Source: an uncultured Draconibacterium sp. (lineage in GTDB: Bacteria; Bacteroidota; Bacteroidia; Bacteroidales; Prolixibacteraceae). From it: a DNA stretch of 64,000 nucleotides. A program made the position numbers and the translations under genes. The notes under the pieces are model-generated. The model worked only from the letters and a program-made list of their open reading frames with translations. It was not told where the DNA came from and searched no databases. The stretch spans positions 405,001 to 469,000 of the forward strand of contig NZ_OY781464.1 in NCBI RefSeq assembly GCF_963676735.1, given 5' to 3'. Below, one piece after another: positions 54,764 through 63,467 of the stretch. The number at the start of each line of letters is the position of its first letter. Within the stretch, counting starts at the first letter, position 1.

Positions 54764-55711
54764 ATGAAAAAGCTTTCACTCGTAATTTGTGTTTGGAACG
54801 AAGAACCAAACATAAAACCATTATCAGAACAAATTAAAGCAGCCCTTGAAGGGATTGATTACGAAGCCATTTTTGTAGATGACGGCTCTACAGATAAAAC
54901 GCGCGAAGAGATCAGGAAGATTAACGACGACAGGTTTTTGCTTGTTGAGTTAAAACGGAATTACGGACAGAGTTCGGCTTTGCAAGCAGGTATCGATCAG
55001 GCTGAAGGCGATTTTGTTGCATTAATTGATGGCGACCTGCAAAACGACCCGGCAGATATTCCGATGATGCTGAAAATGATTGAGCAGCAAGAATGGGATA
55101 TGGTTGCCGGCGTGCGGGCTAACCGAAAAGACGGAATGTTTTTACGCAAGGTTCCTTCAAAAATTGCGAATTACCTTATTCGACGTACCACCGGGATTTA
55201 CATGAAAGACCTGGGTTGTACCCTGAAGATTTTCACTAAAGATACGATTAAAAGCATTCATATTTACGGCGAATTGCACCGTTACATACCTGCCCTGGTA
55301 ACGCTTGAAGGCGCAACAAAAATTACACAGGTGGATGTTAATCATCGTCCGCGCGAATTTGGAAGCTCGAAATACAACCTGAGCCGCACCACACGTGTAA
55401 TGAGCGATTTGGTATTGATGCTATTCTTTAAAAAGTACCTGCAACGTCCCATGCACTTTTTTGGCAATATTGGCATATTTACACTCGGCATAGGAGTGCT
55501 TATTAATTTTTACCTGCTGATATTAAAAATTCTGGGTAACGATATTTGGGGGAAACCTCTATTGTTGCTTGGTATTCTGCTGGTTCTTGGAGGAATTCAG
55601 TTTATAACAACTGGTATTATTGCCGAACTTCAGATGCGTACTTATTTTGAATCGCAAAAGAAAAAACCGTACCGGGTAAAACGGGTTATAACAGCCAAAG
55701 AAACTTTGTAA
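54764..55711 (+). CDS. Family 2 glycosyltransferase (GtrB/ArnC/DPM-like)
   Basis: The 315-residue protein has a GT-A catalytic domain with SLVICVWNEEPNIKPLSEQ, the nucleotide-binding AIFVDDGSTDKT and ALIDGDLQNDPADIP (DxD-type). Two C-terminal transmembrane spans follow (IGIFTLGIGVLINFYLLIL and PLLLLGILLVLGGIQFITTGI). Such enzymes transfer a sugar from a nucleotide donor to polyprenyl phosphate for cell-envelope polymers. The sugar is unknown. No related genes are adjacent. Confidence 0.92.
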   Translation: MKKLSLVICVWNEEPNIKPLSEQIKAALEGIDYEAIFVDDGSTDKTREEIRKINDDRFLLVELKRNYGQSSALQAGIDQAEGDFVALIDGDLQNDPADIPMMLKMIEQQEWDMVAGVRANRKDGMFLRKVPSKIANYLIRRTTGIYMKDLGCTLKIFTKDTIKSIHIYGELHRYIPALVTLEGATKITQVDVNHRPREFGSSKYNLSRTTRVMSDLVLMLFFKKYLQRPMHFFGNIGIFTLGIGVLINFYLLILKILGNDIWGKPLLLLGILLVLGGIQFITTGIIAELQMRTYFESQKKKPYRVKRVITAKETL

Positions 55712-55728
55712 AGCTGGGTTTTTTCCTG

Positions 55729-55758
55729 TTGGCAATTTGTTGTTTTATTGTACCTTTA
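55729..55758 (+). promoter_or_regulatory. Promoter of the plug-only SusC-like gene
   Basis: TTG (55729-55731), 19-bp spacer, TACCTTTA (55751-55758). The last base deviates from TAnnTTTG, but the spacing is ideal. Confidence 0.5.
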
Positions 55759-55786
55759 ACTACAATAATTAACAAAAGCCATTGCG

Positions 55787-56467
55787 ATGAAAACTAATCT
55801 TTTTACCCTGTTTGTAGTATTGTTTTTTGTTTTTGGAAGTGCCGGTGTTTCTGCACAGGAACGATATATCGACGGAATTGTAACTACCTTTGACAGCATT
55901 GCAGTAATTGGTGCCGATGTGTGGGTGAAAAGCTCGAAAACGGTAATTAAAACCGATACACTCGGACGATTTAAAGTGGCTGTTCTTCCTGGCGATAAAT
56001 TAAAAATAAGTGCAAGAGGCTTTGTAAGCAGGAGTGTTAAACTGGAAGATAAGACTAAAATTGTTGCCGTAAACCTAAAACTTAAGCCAGGCGACAAATC
56101 GCGTGAGTATGCTATTGGCTATGGCTATGTAAAAGACGGCGAAAAGCTGAATGCTGTAGCTCAAATGACCGACGATGATGTGGATTTTGCGCAATACTCT
56201 AACATGTATGACCTGATTAGGGGACGTTTTGCCGGAGTACAGGTTGCCGGTGGCGAAATAATTATTCGCGGCGTTAACTCAATAAACTCCAGCAGTGCAG
56301 CCTTAATAGTTGTTGACGGTATAACAACTGATGGTAGTATTTTGGGCGTGCTGTCGCCTGCGCAGGTTAAAAGTGTAAATGTGATTAAAGACGGTGGGGC
56401 TGCTATTTATGGCTCACGAGGAGCAAACGGGGTGGTAATTATCGAAACAAAAAGGGGGAACGACTAA
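55787..56467 (+). CDS. SusC-like TonB plug-domain protein without a beta-barrel
   Basis: The 226-residue protein has a signal peptide (1-24), a carboxypeptidase-regulatory-like domain (about 27-98; DSIAVIGADVWVKSSKTVIKTD...GRFKV) and a TonB receptor plug (about 120-222; MYDLIRGRFAGVQVAGGEIIIRG...LIVVDGITTDGSIL...VNVIKDGGAAIYGSRGANGVVIIETKRG). SusC receptors continue into a roughly 700-residue barrel, but here the frame stops cleanly after the plug. It may be a stand-alone envelope protein or a domain remnant. No SusD or glycan-use genes are adjacent. Confidence 0.88.
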   Translation: MKTNLFTLFVVLFFVFGSAGVSAQERYIDGIVTTFDSIAVIGADVWVKSSKTVIKTDTLGRFKVAVLPGDKLKISARGFVSRSVKLEDKTKIVAVNLKLKPGDKSREYAIGYGYVKDGEKLNAVAQMTDDDVDFAQYSNMYDLIRGRFAGVQVAGGEIIIRGVNSINSSSAALIVVDGITTDGSILGVLSPAQVKSVNVIKDGGAAIYGSRGANGVVIIETKRGND

Positions 56468-56578
56468 AGTTCAAAAAAATAGTGTCAGCTTTTTCATTTA
56501 GGAAATGAGTTGATAAAACCGGTTCGGATGGATTATGGTGTTTCCATTCCCTGAGCTATAAAATGAAAAAAGAATACA

Positions 56579-56806
56579 ATGAATAAAGCAGTAACCATAG
56601 CAACATTTACAAGTAATTTTGATGTTAAATACATGCTTTTTAAAGAAATGCTTGAAGAAGCCGGTATTAAATTTATGACGGTAAACGAAATAACAAGTAC
56701 TGTTGATGGCATATTTAGTGGTAGTCCAACAAATATTGGTATTGAGATTCGGGTGATCGAAGAAAATGCCGAAGAAGCTTTGGAGATTTACAACTCGATA
56801 AAATAA
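56579..56806 (+). CDS. DUF2007 family small protein
   Basis: The 75-residue protein has the DUF2007 pattern: TIATFTSNFDVKYMLFKEMLEEAGIKFMTVNE, with a ferredoxin-like fold and the ending IRVIEENAEEALEIYNSI. The family is described as putative signal-transducing, with no proven role. It is preceded by a 111-bp gap and converges with the S9 peptidase gene. Confidence 0.8.
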   Translation: MNKAVTIATFTSNFDVKYMLFKEMLEEAGIKFMTVNEITSTVDGIFSGSPTNIGIEIRVIEENAEEALEIYNSIK

Positions 56807-56852
56807 GTTGACCTGCAACACCTGGTAACAGGTAAGCCATTATGTATGGCTT

Positions 56853-59603
56853 TTACTCCACCAAATCATATCCAAAATCAATTCCTTTTTTCACTGCAGG
56901 TAGGCCTTCGTCCATCCATTTAGGCATGGGTTTTTCTTTTAGGTAATGGTCGAAAAACTGTGCGAGACGGATTTGAAAATCATGTTTGTCTGCCAATCGG
57001 GTTGGCCAATGATCGGCCTCGTTGTAGTTTAACAGCCAGCAGGGTTTTTGTAAACGTCGCAGGCCAATAAAAAACTCAATGCCCTGGTACCACGGCACAG
57101 CCCCGTCATCGTCGTTATGCATAATTAGAATGGGGGTGGAAACTTTGTCAAGTGTAAATAGCGGCGAGTTTTCGATATACCGCAATGGTGCTTCCCAAAC
57201 TGTTTTACCAATGCGGCTTTGTGTGTGTTCGTACTGAAATGAACGGTTTAAACCCGATCCCCAGCGGATACCACCGTAGGCACTGAACATATTTACCACC
57301 GGAGCTCCCGATTCAATGGCGGCAAACATATTGGTACGAGTGGCCAGATAAGCAACCTGGTAGCCGCCCCAGCTGTGGCCCTGGGCGCCAATGTGGGCTT
57401 CATCAACAAAACCTTTTGAAATAAGTAAGGTAACGCCGGGCATAACACAATTAAACGCCGATTCTCCCGGGTAGCCTTCTTTATAATACACATCTGGGTT
57501 AAAAACGATGTAGCCATTGCTGGTGTAGTAATGGTAATCAATGGTTGAACGGTGGTTTTCAGGCATGCGGTAACTCAGCAGGTTTTGCGAACTTTTTTCG
57601 TAAAAATTCACAATCATCGGGTATTTCTGCGATGGGTCAAATCCCTCGGGTTTATGTAATGTACCTTCCAGAATTAGACCATCAAGCGATTGCCAGCTTA
57701 CCAATTCGGCCGAGCCCCACAAAAAATCATTTTGTTGCGGAGCCGCATCACTTATTTGCACCGTTTTTTTAAAGCGTAAATCTGTTGCAATCAGGTTTGG
57801 GTAGGTTTCGAAATCTTCTTTAGTAAAAACAATAAGGTCGTTGTTTTTTGCTTTTTTCGGCCTGGATAGTTTATAGTTTTCAGCATAAACTTTTTCAGGA
57901 ATTTGCGTTTTCCTGAGATCAAAAATATAGTAGGCATCTGCCCGTGTAATTTCATTATGTCCATGCAGCAATACCGTTTCTTCCGGGTCAATACCCGATT
58001 CTGGTTTCGGGTTAAAGCGAACCAGGCGATAGTTGATTTTTTTTTCCCTTCCGTTTTGGGTAAGCCTTATTGGTGCTGTGTCGTTAACCGGATCAACTTT
58101 CCAAATATCATAACGGTCGTAAATTAACAGCGCTTCATCGTTTTTTAACCAGCCGGCACTGCCATATGCACCGGGCAACATAGGGCGGTCGTTTAACTCG
58201 TCAGCTGCCTGAATGAGGTAGGGGCTTGTAAGGCTGTATTCTTTTCCACTTGCAATTTCATAGGTATTCCAGGTGGTATCAATGGCATTAAACCAGTATA
58301 GAAACTTACCATCAGGAGAAACTGAGGGTGTAGCACGACAATCGGTTTTTATTTTTTCGGCCTTGCCCGAATGTATATCTATAAGGAAAAAATCGTTGTG
58401 GTAAGGGCCACCTTCCCACATGCTTTGTACAGCGTATGGCCGATTGCTGATGGCCAGAATTTTATCGGCATCACCTTTTTTAATTTTTCTTATTCGGGTA
58501 AAAAGTTCCGTTTCAAGTTGTACTGCCTTTTGCTGATCGAGATGAACTACTGCCAGTCTTGTTCTTTTCAGGTCTTTGTCTTTGTTGTTCAGCTGAACGG
58601 TTTGCAAACGTTCTTCTTTCCAGTGCCAAACATCAAGCACAGGCACTTCTTCATCAAGCCTGGTTGTGTCTTTCTCAGGAAGAATTGGCGCCGTTCCAAA
58701 AAATAACCGTGTTCCGTTGTACGAGAAAGAAAGCTTGCCGTTTTCGCTTATTTCATAGTTGTCAGGCAACCAGTTTCCCGAATTCTCAGCGACAATGGAA
58801 ATGTTGTTTTTTATGTTCCAGTTATACAGTGCGTAGGAGGTCTTTTTTCCATCGGTGATATCGGCCAGAAATGCCACCTGCTCTCCGTTATCAGTAACAG
58901 TTAGTTGTTTTACTTTTTCGGCTGTTTCAAGAATAATGCTTGCCTTGTCCGTCATTAAATCAATATGGTAAACTCCTGCTGAAAAGGAGCTGTCGCCCGC
59001 TGAAACAAAGCTCAAAAACGGCTGGTCTTTGGCCAAAATATAGTGGCTAACTGCCGGAAATGTTTTAACTGCTCCAGTCTCCAGGTTTTTTATGAATAAG
59101 GGGTAAGTTTCATTTTCCGATTTTTTACTTGAATCGTTGACTGAAACAGCCTGGTAGGCTATCCATCCCGACCATTCTTCTGGTACCTTTATCGATTTTA
59201 CGTTCTCAATCGCCTCGCTGGTAGAATTTTTCAAATTATAAATTACCAGTTTATTGCCGGGTAAATCCTCCTTTTTTACTTTTTGTAGTTTTAGTGCCTG
59301 AATGGAATCTGCAGGTGCCACTTCAGTAAAAACAAAGAATCTTGAATCGCTTGTAAATTGTCCTTTTGTAGCGAAGTTAAAAGAAACCGTGTTTTTAGCG
59401 TTAGGAGTGCTGATTTTTATTGTTGCATCTCCTTTCCATGGCTCTTCTTTCCAGGCAATGTATTGTCCGTTGTTGGAAAGGTGTTTTTCAGTTATTCGGT
59501 TCCATTTAAGTATGTCGTCAAAAGTTAAATTGCGTTTTTCAGGTTGGGCAATCAGGTTAACTGAAATAATCAATAAAATTAATAATGACCAGTATCTCTT
59601 CAT
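56853..59603 (-). CDS. Exported prolyl oligopeptidase-family serine peptidase (S9)
   Basis: The 916-residue protein has a signal peptide (MKRYWSLLILLIISVNLIAQ), a beta-propeller-like N-terminal part, and a C-terminal alpha/beta-hydrolase domain. The nucleophile elbow GAQGHSWGGYQVAYL contains the catalytic Ser, and the Asp and His lie in MHNDDDGAVPWYQG and YNEADHWPTR. It resembles periplasmic dipeptidyl-peptidase-like enzymes of Bacteroidota. The ATG at 59603 is used because a longer in-frame start (59693) adds 30 residues ahead of the signal peptide. Confidence 0.93.
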   Translation of the reverse strand: MKRYWSLLILLIISVNLIAQPEKRNLTFDDILKWNRITEKHLSNNGQYIAWKEEPWKGDATIKISTPNAKNTVSFNFATKGQFTSDSRFFVFTEVAPADSIQALKLQKVKKEDLPGNKLVIYNLKNSTSEAIENVKSIKVPEEWSGWIAYQAVSVNDSSKKSENETYPLFIKNLETGAVKTFPAVSHYILAKDQPFLSFVSAGDSSFSAGVYHIDLMTDKASIILETAEKVKQLTVTDNGEQVAFLADITDGKKTSYALYNWNIKNNISIVAENSGNWLPDNYEISENGKLSFSYNGTRLFFGTAPILPEKDTTRLDEEVPVLDVWHWKEERLQTVQLNNKDKDLKRTRLAVVHLDQQKAVQLETELFTRIRKIKKGDADKILAISNRPYAVQSMWEGGPYHNDFFLIDIHSGKAEKIKTDCRATPSVSPDGKFLYWFNAIDTTWNTYEIASGKEYSLTSPYLIQAADELNDRPMLPGAYGSAGWLKNDEALLIYDRYDIWKVDPVNDTAPIRLTQNGREKKINYRLVRFNPKPESGIDPEETVLLHGHNEITRADAYYIFDLRKTQIPEKVYAENYKLSRPKKAKNNDLIVFTKEDFETYPNLIATDLRFKKTVQISDAAPQQNDFLWGSAELVSWQSLDGLILEGTLHKPEGFDPSQKYPMIVNFYEKSSQNLLSYRMPENHRSTIDYHYYTSNGYIVFNPDVYYKEGYPGESAFNCVMPGVTLLISKGFVDEAHIGAQGHSWGGYQVAYLATRTNMFAAIESGAPVVNMFSAYGGIRWGSGLNRSFQYEHTQSRIGKTVWEAPLRYIENSPLFTLDKVSTPILIMHNDDDGAVPWYQGIEFFIGLRRLQKPCWLLNYNEADHWPTRLADKHDFQIRLAQFFDHYLKEKPMPKWMDEGLPAVKKGIDFGYDLVE

Positions 59604-59740
59604 TTCTATTTGATTGAATTGAATGAATAGCGAAATGTAAATGCAATTGTTGAAGATAAAATATTTCCTGGTTGAATAGAAAAAATACACCACTTAAAAC
59701 TGCAAAAACTCAATTAAGAATGTATTGGGGTGAGTTAAAA

Positions 59741-60145
59741 TCATGCTTCGGCCATTAGCATGCGTGCTTCGCTTTTTAAAATTGCGGGGAGTTGTATTTT
59801 TCTGCGTTCAATACTAAGTAGCCAGTAACGTATTTCGTGTGTTTGCAAGGTGTACAATACTTCTCGAAATTGTTCAATCTGTGTTGTTGTATAAGCGTTT
59901 TCGTCTATATTTTTGAATTCATCGAGTTCCTCATCGTCGTAATATTCAACAATCGATTCGTTCATTTTTATTTGGTCGAATTCGCAAATCTCGTGCGCTC
60001 CGCAACAGTCTGACGGAGGTGCTGAGGGCTCTTCTGGATTGTTATTATTGCCAGCTGCTTTTTTCTGACTTTTATTTACCCGTATTAGAACAACTATACC
60101 AACCAGGGTTAAAAAAATAAGGCCTATTCCAATTATCATTCCCAT
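59741..60145 (-). CDS. Single-span membrane protein with a CCGAHEICE motif
   Basis: The 134-residue protein has one N-terminal span (IIGIGLIFLTLVGIVVLI), a Lys/Asn-rich linker, then SDCCGAHEICEFDQIK, an acidic YYDDEELDEF and a conserved TQIEQFREVLYTLQTHEIRYWLLSIERRKIQLP. I recall similar small proteins across Bacteroidota, sometimes labelled phospholipase without evidence. Function is unknown. The TACTTTTG element ends only 5 bp before the start codon, so the mRNA may be leaderless. Confidence 0.7.
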   Translation of the reverse strand: MGMIIGIGLIFLTLVGIVVLIRVNKSQKKAAGNNNNPEEPSAPPSDCCGAHEICEFDQIKMNESIVEYYDDEELDEFKNIDENAYTTTQIEQFREVLYTLQTHEIRYWLLSIERRKIQLPAILKSEARMLMAEA

Positions 60146-60149
60146 GCTG

Positions 60150-60157
60150 CAAAAGTA
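60150..60157 (-). promoter_or_regulatory. Promoter -7 element directly before the CCGAHEICE protein start
   Basis: The minus strand reads TACTTTTG, matching TAnnTTTG, ending 5 bp before the ATG at 60145. Transcription would start at or next to the start codon. Confidence 0.5.
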
Positions 60158-60219
60158 ATAATTTGGAACAAATGTAAAGAAGGGCTTAGCGCAAGGTTAA
60201 ACTATTTTTAAGTGAATGG

Positions 60220-61353
60220 CTATAGCAGCTGTGTAAGTTGGTAATTCACCCCCCGGTCTTTTAAGTATTGCAAAATATAGCTGAGGTTCCCTTTTTGTGC
60301 ACCAACAATTTCAGGCGGGTTTACTCCGGCTATTTTAAAGCTGCCATCAAGTATTAAGTTGGCAACAGCAGTGCAGGTGTAACCGGTGGTACGGGCCATC
60401 GAAATGGTTTGCGTAGTGCGGTCGTATCTGTCGAGCAAATGGTAGGTAAACGATTTTTTCAGGCCATTTTCAAGGCCATTAATAACAATGCGCATAACTG
60501 TAAAATCCTCTTCTCCCGGTTTTAATTTCCATTTTGGAAACAGCAATTTAGCAGTGAGGTCGATGGGGCGTATTGGTACACCATTTACTTCAACAGCTTC
60601 GTACGAGAAAAACCCCGATTCGCGCAACACTTTCAGGTACTCAACACATCCCGGGTATCGTAAGGTTTTCTCAATCATATCCGGCACATTTTTCATGGTG
60701 TGAACCAGCGAACGCAACCCGTCGGAGTTCCATGATTCAAGTGTGCCAATGCCTTCAAATTGAATAAGTTCAGGATCGGATAGTGCTTCTTTTTCGATTA
60801 ACTCGTAATTCTGAATATATCGTGCCGGACGGGTGTATTCTTCAATAACATCAATAGGCGAGAATACTGCTTTGTATTCGTAGGGCCATTCGCGAATAAC
60901 CGGCAGCCCCCCAACAAGGCATTCGTATGATTTAACTTCAAGTAGCTGGTTATAATGTCCTAGAATGATATTACCCATGCCCGGAGCCACACCGCAGTCG
61001 GCCACTACGCTAACTCTATGTTTTTTGGCCAGGCCGTCGAGAGTCAGAAAATCCTCGGGCATAAAAGAAATATCAACCATGTTTTTGCCGGCTTCAATAA
61101 CAGCTTTCATGGTATTGTAGCCCATAAAACCCGGAACAGCGCCAATAACAAGATCAAAATCTTTAACGAGTGATTGAATAATGTTGGTCCGGCTAAGGTC
61201 TTTTTTTAAGCAGGTAATTGCAGGATATTTTGCCAGTTTATCTAATGCTTCCTGGTCGGCGTCAATACTGGTAACCTGGTAGTTTTTAGCTAAATCAATG
61301 GCAATTGCACCGCCAACCAGTCCGGCACCCAATACTATTACTCGTTTTTTCAT
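60220..61353 (-). CDS. Saccharopine dehydrogenase-family protein
   Basis: The 377-residue protein begins with a Rossmann site (MKKRVIVLGAGLVGGAIAIDLA) and has the LYS9-like segments LVIGAVPGFMGYNTMKAVIEAGKNMVDISFM, VADCGVAPGMGNIILGH and a C-terminal GYTCTAVANLILDG. Related enzymes act on saccharopine, carboxynorspermidine or lysine derivatives; the reaction cannot be told from sequence alone. An in-frame ATG six codons upstream (61371) is an alternative start. It is on the same strand as the two-component genes but more than 90 bp away. Confidence 0.85.
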   Translation of the reverse strand: MKKRVIVLGAGLVGGAIAIDLAKNYQVTSIDADQEALDKLAKYPAITCLKKDLSRTNIIQSLVKDFDLVIGAVPGFMGYNTMKAVIEAGKNMVDISFMPEDFLTLDGLAKKHRVSVVADCGVAPGMGNIILGHYNQLLEVKSYECLVGGLPVIREWPYEYKAVFSPIDVIEEYTRPARYIQNYELIEKEALSDPELIQFEGIGTLESWNSDGLRSLVHTMKNVPDMIEKTLRYPGCVEYLKVLRESGFFSYEAVEVNGVPIRPIDLTAKLLFPKWKLKPGEEDFTVMRIVINGLENGLKKSFTYHLLDRYDRTTQTISMARTTGYTCTAVANLILDGSFKIAGVNPPEIVGAQKGNLSYILQYLKDRGVNYQLTQLL

Positions 61354-61463
61354 CTCTCTTATACTGTTCATTCTCGGCTCATCGGCACATCATAGGAATA
61401 CTACCGCGATCTTTTTTTGGTTTAGCGTGGCTACTGGTTTTGCTAAACGAAGGTGTTTGAAAA

Positions 61464-62111
61464 TTAATCGAGCTGTATTAGTCCTTTTTTTAAGGCATAT
61501 TTTACGATATCCGAGTTTGTTTTTAAATCGAGCTTTTCAAGAATATTTTGTTTATGCGTACCAACCGTTTTAACGCTTATAAAAAGTTTGTCGCCAATTT
61601 CGCGTGTAGATTGTCCTTCGGCAAAAAGCAGGAAAATTTCCTTTTCACGATCAGAGAGTTGCGCATAGGCATCGTCGTCGTCAGCTTTTGAGTTAAGGTA
61701 GCCGTTGATAACAATTTCAGTAATGTCTTCGCTCAGGAATTTTTTTCCTTCGTGAACAGAAGTTACAGCGTCGGTTAACTGACGGTAGGTGCAGTTTTTA
61801 AGCAGGTAGCCATCAGCACCGGCTTCCAACATTCCCTTAACATATTGTTTGTCAGAATGCATGGATACCGCCACAATTTTAATTTCCGGCATTTTGGATT
61901 TAAGTGTTCGGGTAACTTCTATGCCATTCATTTTTTCCATGGCAATATCAACCAAAAGTACATCTGGTTTAAATGCTTCCACTTTATCAATGGCATCTTG
62001 TCCGTTTTCAGCCTGTGCTATCACCTCAATGTTGTCGGCAGAGTGCAACAGGTTAATTAAACCTTCTCTAAAAAGCTGGTGGTCGTCAGCTACAATTACC
62101 TTTATTTTCAT
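61464..62111 (-). CDS. NarL/FixJ-family response regulator
   Basis: The 215-residue protein has a receiver domain (about 3-120) with the acidic pocket VIVADDHQLFREGL and the phosphoacceptor Asp in PDVLLVDIAMEKMNG. A LuxR-type helix-turn-helix follows (LSDREKEIFLLFAEGQSTREIGDKLFISVKTVGTHKQNILEKL, about 150-195). It lies 77 bp downstream of a matching kinase gene on the same strand, forming a two-component pair. Targets are not known. Confidence 0.94.
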   Translation of the reverse strand: MKIKVIVADDHQLFREGLINLLHSADNIEVIAQAENGQDAIDKVEAFKPDVLLVDIAMEKMNGIEVTRTLKSKMPEIKIVAVSMHSDKQYVKGMLEAGADGYLLKNCTYRQLTDAVTSVHEGKKFLSEDITEIVINGYLNSKADDDDAYAQLSDREKEIFLLFAEGQSTREIGDKLFISVKTVGTHKQNILEKLDLKTNSDIVKYALKKGLIQLD

Positions 62112-62188
62112 CTTATTAATGTTATTTCAGGTAAATAGCGAACTTAGCCTATATACACCATTTGAACCTGAATTGTTAGCTTTGTTTT

Positions 62189-63226
62189 TTATACTGCAAT
62201 ATAAGGAATTTCTATCTCTGCAAGTGTACCTTCTTTACTTGGTTCTATTTTAAATATTCCGTTTATACTTTCAATACGTTCGGTAATGCTTAGCAGTCCA
62301 AATCCACCTTTGTCTGATGGTGGTTTTACCTCTTTTTTGTTAAGCCCAATACCATTGTCTTCAACCGAAATACAATACATCCCGTTTCGTGTAGTTTGTT
62401 TTATGGTAACTTCAGAGGCTTCAGCATGCTTAACAATGTTGGTTAGCAATTCTCCAATTGTTCGGTATAAAAATATATTGTTTTCCTTACTTAATTTTGT
62501 TTCATTCTTTTCGGTAATCAGGAATGTCTCAATTTTGTGCTCTTTTTCAAAGCTTTCGAGTTTCCATTTTATCGCAGGAACCAATCCCAGTTCGTAAAGA
62601 ATTGGGGGGCTGAGGTCGTAGGTAAGTTTTCTTGATTCTTCAATTGCTTTATTTAGTAATTTTGAGGTGAACTGGATCGTATTTTTTATCTCTGGGCGGC
62701 ATTCGCGTGTATCAATTGATGATAGATTCATAAATGCCAATCCTAAGGTTTGCCCTAAGCTGTCGTGAAGATTTTCAGCAATACGGCGTCTTTCACGTTC
62801 TTCAATTAAGGTAATCTCAGAATTTAATTTTTTTAATTGCAGTTGATAAGATTTGATGCGTAAGGCAACATTAATCTGTGCTTTCAGTTCAACCTGATCA
62901 AAAGGTTTTGATATAAACGAATCGGCACCGGCATTAAGTCCTTTGGTTCTTTCAACGCTATCGCGTCCCAAAGCCGATACCATGATAATAGGTATTTGTT
63001 TTGTCTTATTATGTTCCTTCAGCAATCGGCAGGTTTCATAGCCATCAAGGTCGGGCATCATTATGTCCAGCAAAATCAGATCCGGGTTTTCACGTTGGGC
63101 AATTTCAATCCCCTCCCGACCACTAAGCGCACCAATAAAATTGAATTCAGGATAGTACAATTTTATAATTTGCGATAAAAGCTCCAGATTGATGTTATTG
63201 TCATCTATTGCCAAAATCTTCTTCAT
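62189..63226 (-). CDS. Receiver-domain hybrid histidine kinase (HisKA_3 type)
   Basis: The 345-residue cytoplasmic protein has an N-terminal receiver domain (about 1-120; phosphoacceptor Asp54 in DLILLDIMMPDLDGYE). A HisKA_3 dimerisation segment carries the phospho-accepting His154 in ENLHDSLGQTLGL, and an HATPase domain has ELLTNIVKHAEAS, VEDNGIGL and GGFGLLSITERI. There is no membrane span, so the signal must come from inside the cell or from another kinase acting on the receiver. The NarL-type regulator downstream is the likely partner. The ATG at 63226 was chosen over one 10 codons earlier. Confidence 0.92.
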   Translation of the reverse strand: MKKILAIDDNNINLELLSQIIKLYYPEFNFIGALSGREGIEIAQRENPDLILLDIMMPDLDGYETCRLLKEHNKTKQIPIIMVSALGRDSVERTKGLNAGADSFISKPFDQVELKAQINVALRIKSYQLQLKKLNSEITLIEERERRRIAENLHDSLGQTLGLAFMNLSSIDTRECRPEIKNTIQFTSKLLNKAIEESRKLTYDLSPPILYELGLVPAIKWKLESFEKEHKIETFLITEKNETKLSKENNIFLYRTIGELLTNIVKHAEASEVTIKQTTRNGMYCISVEDNGIGLNKKEVKPPSDKGGFGLLSITERIESINGIFKIEPSKEGTLAEIEIPYIAV

Positions 63227-63467
63227 ATCTTCCGTTTCAATATTGGATATTAACATAGTAAAAAAAAGTAAAGGGTTTATATTTTTACTACCATTTGGGT
63301 TAAAGTTACTAAATGCGTGGGAATGTTTGAAGGAAAAAGGGAATAAATGCTTAACAATATATCAGAAAAATGCTGATAATAGAGGAAGAATATGTGCTAC
63401 GGGATCGAAGATCTTTTAATGAATGTTTCAGAAAACCATAGAAAACCTGTTACTGGCTAGTACATAT

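Noticed and set aside
59604..59693. N-terminal extension of the S9 peptidase
   Set aside because: Thirty extra residues ahead of a standard signal peptide, with composition typical of untranslated AT-rich DNA.
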